A stretch of DNA of 34,997 nt. It comes from Bdellovibrio sp. 28-41-41. Its GTDB lineage: Bacteria > Bdellovibrionota > Bdellovibrionia > Bdellovibrionales > Bdellovibrionaceae. The notes under the pieces were generated by a model. The model did no database searches. It had not been told where the DNA came from and worked only from the letters and a program-made list of their open reading frames with translations. Every line of letters starts with the position of its first letter. Positions within the stretch are counted from its first letter, which is position 1. Location of the stretch: NCBI GenBank assembly GCA_002256935.1, contig NCGL01000030.1:1-34997 (forward strand), read 5' to 3'. The position numbers and the translations under genes are program-made. Of this stretch, positions 8,257 through 14,865 are shown piece by piece.

Positions 8257-9220
8257 TTTAGCAAAGTCCGTTTTAGAAATTGAATCCAAAGCCATTACGG
8301 ACAGCGTTCGTTATTTAAATGCTGACTTTGTTAAAGCCGCTGAATGGATTTTTCAATGCAAAGGTAAACTGGTTGTTACTGGCATCGGTAAATCAGGCCA
8401 GATTGCGCGTAAAATTGCCAGCACGTTTTCTTCAACGGGCACACCCGCTATCTATTTACATCCGGCCGAGAGCTCGCACGGTGATTTAGGTATCGTTTCT
8501 GAAAATGATATCATACTTGCGATGTCCTACGGCGGTGAGAGCTACGAGTTAAACACAATTATGACTTATGTGGCTCGTAAAGGTATCAAACTGATCGCAA
8601 TGACTGGGAATTTGAATAGTTCATTGGCAAAAGCGGCCCAAGCCGTGATTTCTGTTCGAGTTGAAAAGGAAGCCTGTCCATTGCAATTAGCACCGACCGC
8701 TTCAACAACGACAACATTAGCTATGGGTGATGCTTTAGCAATGTCGGTGTTAATGCTTAAAGGTTTCACGACCGAAGACTTTGCTCAATATCATCCGGGT
8801 GGTAGTTTAGGTTTTAAATTATTAACTCGCGTAAAAGACCTTATGCATGTCGGTGATGGACTTCCCATCGTTAATTTGGACACAGAAATTAAATCTGTAC
8901 TGTCTATCATGACCCATCGAGATGTTCGCGGCTGCGCGGGTGTAGTGGATGTGAATGGTAATCTGACGGGTGTAGTTACTGATGGCGATATTCGTCGTCG
9001 TTTAGAAAAAAATCAAAATCCTCTTGATGGCCAAGCCAAAGATTTAATGACGTTAAATCCGCGTACAATTGATGCCTCAGAATTGGCGGAGAAAGCCCTT
9101 TTCATGATGGAAGAGTTCCGCATTCAGATGTTATTCGTGTTGGATAAAAGTTCTCCCACACCTAAGAAACCTATTGGTTTGTTGCACCTTCAGGATTTGA
9201 TCAAAGCTAAAATTAAGTAG
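8237..9220 (+). CDS. kdsD: D-arabinose-5-phosphate isomerase (KdsD/KpsF family)
   Basis: Converts ribulose-5-phosphate to arabinose-5-phosphate, the first committed step towards Kdo. The N-terminal SIS sugar-isomerase domain (about residues 30-185) has VTGIGKSGQIARKIASTFSS, HPAESSHGDLG and a Ser/Thr-rich PTASTTTTLAMGDALA segment. Two CBS domains fill residues about 205-327 (…TDGDIRRRLE in the first). Length (327 aa) matches E. coli KdsD (328). The start lies inside the end of pyrG, after a GAAAGAGAAAG purine run. In enterobacteria kdsC follows directly. Here it is displaced about 2 kb downstream, and no kdsA is present in the window. Confidence 0.95.
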   Translation: MQERILDLAKSVLEIESKAITDSVRYLNADFVKAAEWIFQCKGKLVVTGIGKSGQIARKIASTFSSTGTPAIYLHPAESSHGDLGIVSENDIILAMSYGGESYELNTIMTYVARKGIKLIAMTGNLNSSLAKAAQAVISVRVEKEACPLQLAPTASTTTTLAMGDALAMSVLMLKGFTTEDFAQYHPGGSLGFKLLTRVKDLMHVGDGLPIVNLDTEIKSVLSIMTHRDVRGCAGVVDVNGNLTGVVTDGDIRRRLEKNQNPLDGQAKDLMTLNPRTIDASELAEKALFMMEEFRIQMLFVLDKSSPTPKKPIGLLHLQDLIKAKIK

Positions 9221-9232
9221 AAGTTTCATTTG

Positions 9233-9274
9233 TTTTTGTCGCTGGCCTCTCTGCGATGGCGGAGACGACAAAAA
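9233..9274. other. Compound hairpin downstream of kdsD
   Basis: TTTTTGTCG (9233-9241) pairs perfectly with CGACAAAAA (9266-9274). Inside, 9248-9254 pairs with 9259-9265 around a GATG tetraloop, leaving a six-base bulge (9242-9247). It lies between the convergent kdsD and 9328-10011 genes, where a transcription end is expected. The U-rich arm comes first and the A-rich arm second, the reverse of a classical intrinsic terminator. It may instead protect the kdsD mRNA 3' end. Confidence 0.45.
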
Positions 9275-9327
9275 ATCTGGTCAGTACAGTTCAGGTGATC
9301 TGATCTGCTAGCGACCAAAAGGCAGGG

Positions 9328-10011
9328 TTATTGGACGCCACGAGGAGAATGGTTTGAGGCTTTCCCGCTTTTAGATGGGCTTGCATTTGAACATGTCGAA
9401 AAATGGTCCCCATTTATTTTTTTAAATGACTCATAATAGTTATTTGCTAATATCTTTTTCTCACCAAATAAACCCGATTCATTAGCTTTTACTTTCAGAT
9501 TGTCTACTACTGGCTTATAAGCTTTACAGCTGACTCCATCAGGGATGTGTTCGGCTAGCTTTACTGGCATGCAAACAAAGTTTTTTTTGCACTCCGATGC
9601 ATCTGATCCAAAATAATCCACGAAGCTATTAAGAATTTCCGCCTGTTGATCAGAGCTAAAATCATTCAACCGACTCAGTAGCGATTTAAATCCCTGTTCA
9701 ACCGCAGCACTGTAATTTTTTTGATAAAGGCCGTCCTTTTTAGAGTTTGCAGCTAGGCTTACCATTTCTTTGGCCATCTTAACTTTTGATTCCTTGGAGA
9801 CATCTTTACCATTAACAATTTCAGGCTTTGTATCTTCAAAAGCTTTTACAAGATGATCTCCCCAAGATACCGAAGCTTCACATCGGTAGGCTACTTTACA
9901 ATCACGGATTTGATTTAGACTGCTACCAAGTAGGGATGTGTATTCGCTGCCGTAAGCGAAAGAGCAAGCGAAACCAAAAATAGAAAAACTAATTTTTATC
10001 AACCTTGTCAT
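9328..10011 (-). CDS. Secreted cysteine-rich protein of unknown function
   Basis: I place the start at 10011, not the upstream ATG at 10083, because GGGAGGT sits directly before it and a clean signal peptide follows (MTRLIKISFSIFGFACSFAYG, cleaved near Ser/Glu). The mature protein of about 205 residues has six cysteines. Four of them form two C-x5-C pairs (CKVAYRC near the start, CKKNFVC mid-protein), with one further Cys in SCKAY and one in FSTCS near the end. This suggests three disulfides. The middle is Lys/Asp-rich and helical. No recognised domain. It lies on the opposite strand between kdsD and kdsC, so it is not part of the LPS operon. Confidence 0.72.
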   Translation of the reverse strand: MTRLIKISFSIFGFACSFAYGSEYTSLLGSSLNQIRDCKVAYRCEASVSWGDHLVKAFEDTKPEIVNGKDVSKESKVKMAKEMVSLAANSKKDGLYQKNYSAAVEQGFKSLLSRLNDFSSDQQAEILNSFVDYFGSDASECKKNFVCMPVKLAEHIPDGVSCKAYKPVVDNLKVKANESGLFGEKKILANNYYESFKKINGDHFSTCSNASPSKSGKASNHSPRGVQ

Positions 10012-10397
10012 GCGACCTCCCAGGTGAGGTATCGTCTTAAATGAGCGTTTTCTAAACTGGCCGTAGGGCGAGCGCCAAACCAATGAATAAATGGCAGTGG
10101 GCGCTCACCAGCAGGGAGCCTTTCTGAAATGGGACTTGGAGATTGGCCAAAAACGTTAAGGCGAACCACCTTTTAGCTTTGGGATCGAGAAACTCGGTCT
10201 TCCTCTGAACTCTAGGTCCGTCCATATTCCTAATATGTTTCAAGCATTTATACTATTGGATAGATGCAAAACAGTCATTCCTAAGCATAGCAGCCAAGTT
10301 GGACCAACCAAAATCACTATCCTGGCTTCATTACATTTTCTCGTCCTTCTATTGTCTATCGGTAGTTTTTCAGTATACAATCTAGCTCGAGGCATCC
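10012..10397. other. Divergent intergenic region, 386 bases
   Basis: This separates the leftward secreted-protein gene from the rightward small-protein/nucleotidyltransferase pair. A 7-base perfect inverted repeat, GAGCGCC (10070-10076) with GGCGCTC (10100-10106), lies about 60 bases upstream of the secreted-protein start and could be an operator or a leader hairpin. Short open frames here lack ribosome-binding sites and family features, and I do not call them. Confidence 0.4.
10352..10381 (+). promoter_or_regulatory. Candidate promoter for the nucleotidyltransferase pair
   Basis: TTGTCT (10352-10357) and TACAAT (10376-10381) are 18 bases apart and 16 bases before the ATG at 10398. This is a reasonable but imperfect sigma-70-like promoter. 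The transcript would have a very short leader carrying the GAGG ribosome-binding site (10389-10392). Confidence 0.3.
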
Positions 10398-10592
10398 ATG
10401 AACAACGAAAAATTATCACCGCAATTAGCGTCACCGGCGTTGGATTTAAGCCTCATTGAATTCAATCTTTCCCTCACTCCCGAAGAACGACTTTTAAATC
10501 ATCAGCGAGCTCTAGAGACAATTAACGAACTCATAAAAGCACGGGAGCAGATTTATGGAAAATCTCAATTTACTTTTGAAACGCCTTCTTGA
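10398..10592 (+). CDS. Small partner protein upstream of a nucleotidyltransferase
   Basis: A 64-residue protein. The C-terminal 40 residues (LSLTPEERLLNHQRALETIN… then ELIKAREQIYG) read as one or two charged helices. GAGG lies six bases before the ATG. Its last 38 bases overlap the nucleotidyltransferase gene in another frame, so the two are almost certainly translated together. Short proteins with an 'S/T-P-E-E-R-L' helix are commonly found upstream of this nucleotidyltransferase class in other bacteria (recollection, not searched). An antitoxin or subunit role is an inference from the arrangement, since such pairs are often toxin-antitoxin modules. Confidence 0.6.
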   Translation: MNNEKLSPQLASPALDLSLIEFNLSLTPEERLLNHQRALETINELIKAREQIYGKSQFTFETPS

Positions 10593-11037
10593 CGCCCAAA
10601 TAGATTTCGTCTTGATTGGCGGCTATGCCGCTGTAATTCATGGTGCTTCTCAGGTTACCCACGATTTGGATATTTGTTCTATCATGACAGATGAGCAACT
10701 TATCAAATTAAAATCGGCTCTCGCTGGACTCGATGCTAAGCATCGTATGAATCCTAGCAATCAACCATCGTTAGAATCGTTTCCACAAAAAGGGAAAAAA
10801 TTAGATAATTACTATTTAAGAACAACGGCTGGTGTTTTAGATATACTCAAAGAAGTTTCCCCTGTTGGAGACTATGAAAAGCTTCGAGCCGCTGCGAATG
10901 TAGTGCAAATTTTTGGACATGATTGCAAAGTTATCTCTCTAGATGATTTAATCGCTGTGAAAAAATCTATGTCTCGCCCAAAAGACAAAACTGTTTTAGA
11001 TGAGCTACTAGTCGTTAGAGCGAAACTTCTTAAATAA
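10555..11037 (+). CDS. Minimal nucleotidyltransferase (MNT/AbiEii-like)
   Basis: A 160-residue protein with the polymerase-beta-type nucleotidyltransferase signature. It has IGGYAAVIHG (Gly22-Gly23) followed by VTHDLDI with the metal-binding pair Asp37 and Asp39, and a likely third acid, Asp95, in GVLDILKEV. The C-terminal ISLDDLIAVKKSMSRPKDK is typical of the stand-alone family that transfers nucleotides to RNA or protein. GGGAG precedes the ATG with good spacing. It overlaps the small upstream gene. The pair could be a toxin-antitoxin or defence module, or a housekeeping tRNA/antibiotic-modifying enzyme. All predicted catalytic acids are present, so it is probably active. Confidence 0.85.
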   Translation: MENLNLLLKRLLDAQIDFVLIGGYAAVIHGASQVTHDLDICSIMTDEQLIKLKSALAGLDAKHRMNPSNQPSLESFPQKGKKLDNYYLRTTAGVLDILKEVSPVGDYEKLRAAANVVQIFGHDCKVISLDDLIAVKKSMSRPKDKTVLDELLVVRAKLLK

Positions 11038-11070
11038 AAGACGAATGCGGTAGATAAGAAAAATCCATTG

Positions 11071-11156
11071 TATAATCGCCAACTCTTTAATTTTCTCTAG
11101 AAATAAGTCCAGTGTCTGAATAATTTACCTAACTAATTGGTCGAGTAGCTAGACCA
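11071..11156 (+). promoter_or_regulatory. Possible promoter and operator upstream of kdsC
   Basis: A perfect TATAAT is at 11071-11076 but has no good -35 partner. Downstream is a near-palindrome, TGGTCGAGTAGCTAGACCA (11138-11156), with seven paired bases per side and one mismatch. Together they could be a promoter with an operator in a 160-base leader ahead of kdsC and the whole gliding module. This is a suggestion only. Confidence 0.28.
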
Positions 11157-11181
11157 TTATCAAAGTGATTTGTTGCCCTCA

Positions 11182-11233
11182 TGTCCTAATTTTTTCACAA
11201 TGAAACTAATAAGTTGAGAAAAAAATAAGGACA
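11182..11233 (+). promoter_or_regulatory. Hairpin covering the kdsC ribosome-binding site
   Basis: TGTCCT (11182-11187) pairs with AGGACA (11228-11233). Beyond one A-A mismatch, ATTTTTT (11189-11195) pairs with AAAAAAT (11220-11226), giving 13 base pairs. A small AACT/AGTT hairpin (11204-11215) lies inside the loop. The right arm contains AAGGA (11227-11231), the only good Shine-Dalgarno sequence for the GTG start at 11240. Folding would hide it. No T-run follows, so it is not a terminator. Confidence 0.5.
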
Positions 11234-11239
11234 GGGTGC

Positions 11240-11749
11240 GTGTTAGAAATTCATAAAAAAATGAGTTCAATTAAACTCTTAGCTTTTGATGTCGACGGTG
11301 TATTGACCGATAACCACGTTTGGATGAACGAGGTAGGCCAGTGGCGTAGAATGTTTTCTGTACGCGATGGCTATGGAATTCAGATGCTGCGCGAGAACGG
11401 TTATCAAATGGCATTCATCACAGGAAGCTTCAGTGATGACGTGCGCGAACGAGCGCGGGTTCTAAAAATGAATTTCTTCTATGAAGGCAGCCTAGATAAA
11501 TTACCGGCCTACGAAGATATCAAATCAAAAACAGGATTAAACGATTCAGAAATTCTATATATGGGCGACGATCTATTCGACCTTCCGCTGATCGAGCGTG
11601 CTGGCGCGGGTATTACAGTCCCTGAAGCCGTTGATAAAATTAAATTAAAAGCTGACTACGTCACAACTCAAAGTGGTGGCAAGGGTGCAGTTCGCGAAAT
11701 CTGTGAGATGGTCCTTTCTCACGGATTTTATAGAGGGAAGTTAGCATGA
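11240..11749 (+). CDS. kdsC: Kdo-8-phosphate phosphatase (HAD family)
   Basis: A 169-residue C0-type HAD phosphatase that removes phosphate from Kdo-8-phosphate to give Kdo. Motif I is DVDGVLTD with the nucleophile Asp17 and acid Asp19. Motif II lies in FITGS and motif III/IV in MGDDLFDLP. Absence of a large cap domain and the length are typical of KdsC, which forms tetramers. Translation starts at GTG with AAGGA eight bases before it, within a predicted hairpin. The stop overlaps the next ATG by four bases (ATGA). An LPS gene is thus directly coupled to the gliding module, where lptC would normally follow. Confidence 0.93.
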   Translation: MLEIHKKMSSIKLLAFDVDGVLTDNHVWMNEVGQWRRMFSVRDGYGIQMLRENGYQMAFITGSFSDDVRERARVLKMNFFYEGSLDKLPAYEDIKSKTGLNDSEILYMGDDLFDLPLIERAGAGITVPEAVDKIKLKADYVTTQSGGKGAVREICEMVLSHGFYRGKLA

Positions 11750-12495
11750 GAAAAATATTTTGTTATTTAGCCGCTTTGCTCCTGTTTAGCACTACCGCGT
11801 ATCCAAAAGAAATGATTCAGTTGCCGACCGAAGAGCTAGCTAGAGAAAGCGTGTCTCCCGTATTTGATATTAACGATTCCGTTCGTAATAGGAATATCGT
11901 CACGAAAGAGAAATTCGAAGGCGCTATATTTTATGGTTGGGCATTAACTGAACCCATTGCGAATGTCAGCAAGCTGGGTGTTTCCGGATACTACCATCGC
12001 AATGAAGACGATGCGTACGGCTTGATTTTCATGAAGAACTTTTCTGGGGTTTCCCACTATGCAAAGCAACTGAATGATCAATACAAACTCGATTTTACTC
12101 GTGCACCGATGCCCGAAGCGAGTTTGTTCTTTGATTACAATTTAAAAGCCTTCTATGGAAAAATGAGTATCTCAAAGAACACGGTTACTAATTATCACTT
12201 TTTTGGTTCCCTGGCCGGTGGGATGATTAAATATTCGAACAAGACCTATCCAGCAATTGCGGCTGGTTTGGGCCAGAAGTTTTATTATGACAAAAAGTTC
12301 TCGTTCCGTTTTGATTTCAGAGTGTTTCTAAATCAGGCGCCCATTCCGTTTTTAAAGTGTGAACCAGGAAAACATGAAGGGATCAAGAATTCGGCAACGG
12401 ATTCATGTAATGAGCCGGCTCCAAGTTATTCTGATTTCTCTGAACGTTTAACGATTACGTCAGTTATTGATATTGGTGTGAGTTACTTATTTTAG
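11746..12495 (+). CDS. Outer-membrane beta-barrel protein (GltA/GltB-like), module A
   Basis: A 249-residue protein with a signal peptide (cleavage after about residue 20, TAYPKE). Alternating hydrophobic strands follow, and it ends in a terminal Phe (VIDIGVSYLF), the usual sign of a Bam-assembled barrel. It resembles the 'outer membrane beta-barrel domain' family (TIGR04565-like) described from Myxococcales and Bdellovibrio. Two cysteines in a late loop (LKCEPG and DSCNEP) could form a surface disulfide. It starts within the kdsC stop. In the Myxococcus gliding machine, outer-membrane barrels GltA and GltB pair with TPR protein GltC; the local order barrel-barrel-TPR fits. Which of the two it is cannot be decided. 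Confidence 0.8.
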   Translation: MRKIFCYLAALLLFSTTAYPKEMIQLPTEELARESVSPVFDINDSVRNRNIVTKEKFEGAIFYGWALTEPIANVSKLGVSGYYHRNEDDAYGLIFMKNFSGVSHYAKQLNDQYKLDFTRAPMPEASLFFDYNLKAFYGKMSISKNTVTNYHFFGSLAGGMIKYSNKTYPAIAAGLGQKFYYDKKFSFRFDFRVFLNQAPIPFLKCEPGKHEGIKNSATDSCNEPAPSYSDFSERLTITSVIDIGVSYLF

Positions 12496-12511
12496 GACTA
12501 GGTGAAAAGAA

Positions 12512-13282
12512 ATGAAAAAACTATCAATTATTTTGCTTTGTCTACTGCTGGGGTCATTCTCAAAAGCTCAAGAGACTGATAATGACGACCTTGATGTCAT
12601 CGAGCTAGAGCTAGAGAAAGCTAAGCCAAAGCCGCAAGCTAATAAAAGGGCGACATCACCCACGCAGACAGAAGCTAAAGAAAACAATTTCTCGGATTTG
12701 GCCAACTTGGTTCCATTTTCTGAAGTTTCCGTTTTACAAAAACGATTCTTACCTAAAACGGGTCGTGGACAAATATTTGCGGGCTTATCACTAACTACAA
12801 ATGATCCATTTTACAACACGGTCGGCGCAACTTTAAAAGGTAGCTATTTCTTAAGTGAAATGTGGGGAATAGAGCTTCAGTATTACAATCTAACTTCAAG
12901 CGAAGCCAAAGCGACCAAAGAACTATACGACGTTCAAAATATCGGAACAGATAGTTTAAGTTATACAAAACAGTATTTAGGAGCCAACGTTGTTTGGGTT
13001 CCAATTTACGGAAAGTTAACTTGGTTTAATAAAAAGATTGTTCCCTTTGATTTCTATTTTGGATTGGGCGGTGGTCAAACCACGACGCACACTAAAAGTG
13101 GAATCGGAACCGTTCAAATTTCGGCGGGACAAATTTTCGCCATTAATAAAAGTTTTGCCATCCGATGGGATTTTAGCTGGAATTTTTTCAGTGCTAAAGC
13201 CATCAATGAAGAAGGAGATATTAATAATCTATTCTTCTCGGCAGGAGCGAGTTTCTTCTTTCCGGAGGCTAAATACCGATGA
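12512..13282 (+). CDS. Outer-membrane beta-barrel protein (GltA/GltB-like), module A second
   Basis: A 256-residue protein. The signal peptide ends near FSKAQ. A Pro/Lys/Glu-rich linker (about residues 25-60) leads to the barrel, starting VLQKRFLPKTGRGQIFAGLS. The central strand NVVWVPIYGKLTW matches VNWIPVYGKDSW in the module B barrel (26409). The shared V/I-P-x-Y-G-K core makes these two the closest barrel paralogues here. The extra charged linker could contact periplasmic partners such as the TPR proteins. AGGTGAAAAG precedes the ATG. The 3' end overlaps the following TPR gene by four bases. Confidence 0.82.
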   Translation: MKKLSIILLCLLLGSFSKAQETDNDDLDVIELELEKAKPKPQANKRATSPTQTEAKENNFSDLANLVPFSEVSVLQKRFLPKTGRGQIFAGLSLTTNDPFYNTVGATLKGSYFLSEMWGIELQYYNLTSSEAKATKELYDVQNIGTDSLSYTKQYLGANVVWVPIYGKLTWFNKKIVPFDFYFGLGGGQTTTHTKSGIGTVQISAGQIFAINKSFAIRWDFSWNFFSAKAINEEGDINNLFFSAGASFFFPEAKYR

Positions 13283-14865
13283 AAAATTTAACCCTTTTAT
13301 TTACGTTGAGTTTTGCCCTAGTATTTACTCAGTCGTTTGAGGCAGACGCTTATACAAAGACGGGCGCAAAGACGACTCGTAAAGTGATTCGAACTCAGCC
13401 GACCTCTGGTATTCGTGATAGTTCTCTAAAGCAGCAGCTGTCCAATGCACTAGCGTTAGCTCAATCGGGGCAGTACCAACCGGCGGCTCAGTCTTTGTTT
13501 AACTTAGTGAGACGAAAAGAATTTGAAAGCGAACGACCGCAAATTAAATACATTTTAGGTAAAATGCTAGTGGCGATGAACTATTCGCAAGTAGCGGCCT
13601 ACCAATTTGTGGATGTTATCCGGTCGGACAACAATCGTTATTTGAAGAAAGCGATCGAAGAGTTATCTATCGTAGCCGATGGTTTGGGTGATGATACATT
13701 ACTAAACTACGCAGTTTCTAAAGTTGATGTGAACGACTTTCCAGAGAAAAACAAAGACATGATCTATTTCCGTATTGGAGAGATCAAATTAAAAAATAAA
13801 AAGTTCGAAGATGCCGCTCAAGCATTTAATCGCGTGAATGTCGGCAGCTCATACAACAATCAAGCTTTATATTTAAAAGCGTTGTCGTATTTAGAGATGA
13901 ACAAACCGGATCCAGCGATTTCGGTGTTTCAACAGTTGTTGGATCATCGTAAAAACAACGGTATAACAGATACGAATCGAGTATCGGCATTGATTGGTAT
14001 TGCACGCGCTTTGTACCAAAAGCAAGATTGGGATTCGTCAATCGAAGCCTATTCTAACGTTCCTCGCGATCATTTCTACTGGCATGATGCCTTGTTTGAA
14101 CAATCTTGGGCGATGTTTCGTGGCGCTAGATTTAGATCGGCGTTATCTAACTTCCAATCATTGCATTCTGCTTATTACGAAGATTTCTACATTCCTGAAT
14201 CGCTGTTGTTAAGAGCCATTGTTTATTTATATGTCTGTAAATATGATGAGATGGAAAAAGTCTTGTCGTTATATAATTCGATTTACGAGCCAGTTCGTTT
14301 GAAAATTAGTAGTTTCCTAAACTCGAATACAGAGCCAGGTAGCTACTACGTAGAATTTGAAAAAGCTTTGGGGCTGAAGAAAAAAGACGAAGGCGTGCTA
14401 TACAAACTGCCTTACATGGTATTAAAGAACTTGCGTGAAGAGGGAGATGTTAAACGAAGCCTGAATTACCTAAAGAAAATTCAGGAGGAAAAGAACAGAA
14501 TTGAGACGAGCGGGTCATTCCGCGTATCTGGTTTAGGCCAGTACTCAGTTCGCGTTTTAAATACCCGTATCAAAAACACCAAAATATTGATTGGCGAAAT
14601 GGTCAAAGTTCATTTGCAAAATATGAGCGATGAACTGAAAGACTTGTCAGAGCAAGCCAGCTTCATCAACTACGAGCGTTTAAGTTCGAAAAAAGACTCA
14701 GCTAAAAAGAAGATCGCTGGTAAAGATTTACCTCAGATGATCGATTCTAATATTGATCGTGAGTTTTATGTACAAAATGGTTTTGAATTCTATCCATTCA
14801 AAGGTGAGTTTTGGTTGGATGAAATTGGTAATTATCACTATTTAGGAACTCAAAGTTGTGAATAA
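13279..14865 (+). CDS. gltC: Periplasmic TPR protein (GltC-like), module A
   Basis: A 528-residue protein with a signal peptide (to about residue 24, FEADA), then helical repeats of TPR type (for example QLSNALALAQSGQYQPAAQS, DAAQAFNRVNVG). It aligns without gaps over about 50 residues with the 392-residue module B protein. The shared pattern runs LFE..W..FR..…..PES.LL, with Cys320 here opposite Cys228 there. Both proteins also end with a conserved GFE..P…WLDEIG…Y.G…C motif (Cys527 here). Two conserved cysteines suggest a disulfide in the periplasm. In Myxococcus, GltC is the periplasmic TPR protein that works with barrels GltA and GltB. The symbol is by analogy and not certain. Confidence 0.8.
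   Translation: MKNLTLLFTLSFALVFTQSFEADAYTKTGAKTTRKVIRTQPTSGIRDSSLKQQLSNALALAQSGQYQPAAQSLFNLVRRKEFESERPQIKYILGKMLVAMNYSQVAAYQFVDVIRSDNNRYLKKAIEELSIVADGLGDDTLLNYAVSKVDVNDFPEKNKDMIYFRIGEIKLKNKKFEDAAQAFNRVNVGSSYNNQALYLKALSYLEMNKPDPAISVFQQLLDHRKNNGITDTNRVSALIGIARALYQKQDWDSSIEAYSNVPRDHFYWHDALFEQSWAMFRGARFRSALSNFQSLHSAYYEDFYIPESLLLRAIVYLYVCKYDEMEKVLSLYNSIYEPVRLKISSFLNSNTEPGSYYVEFEKALGLKKKDEGVLYKLPYMVLKNLREEGDVKRSLNYLKKIQEEKNRIETSGSFRVSGLGQYSVRVLNTRIKNTKILIGEMVKVHLQNMSDELKDLSEQASFINYERLSSKKDSAKKKIAGKDLPQMIDSNIDREFYVQNGFEFYPFKGEFWLDEIGNYHYLGTQSCE

Noticed and set aside
10052..10459. Short overlapping frames on both strands in the 10012-10397 gap
   Set aside because: No ribosome-binding sites, atypical residue content, and they overlap the better-supported 10398 gene or the promoter region.
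5760..11749. Search for kdsA to complete the Kdo pathway
   Set aside because: kdsB, kdsD and kdsC are present but no Kdo-8-phosphate synthase is visible; it is presumably elsewhere in the genome. An absence in a window is not evidence of loss.
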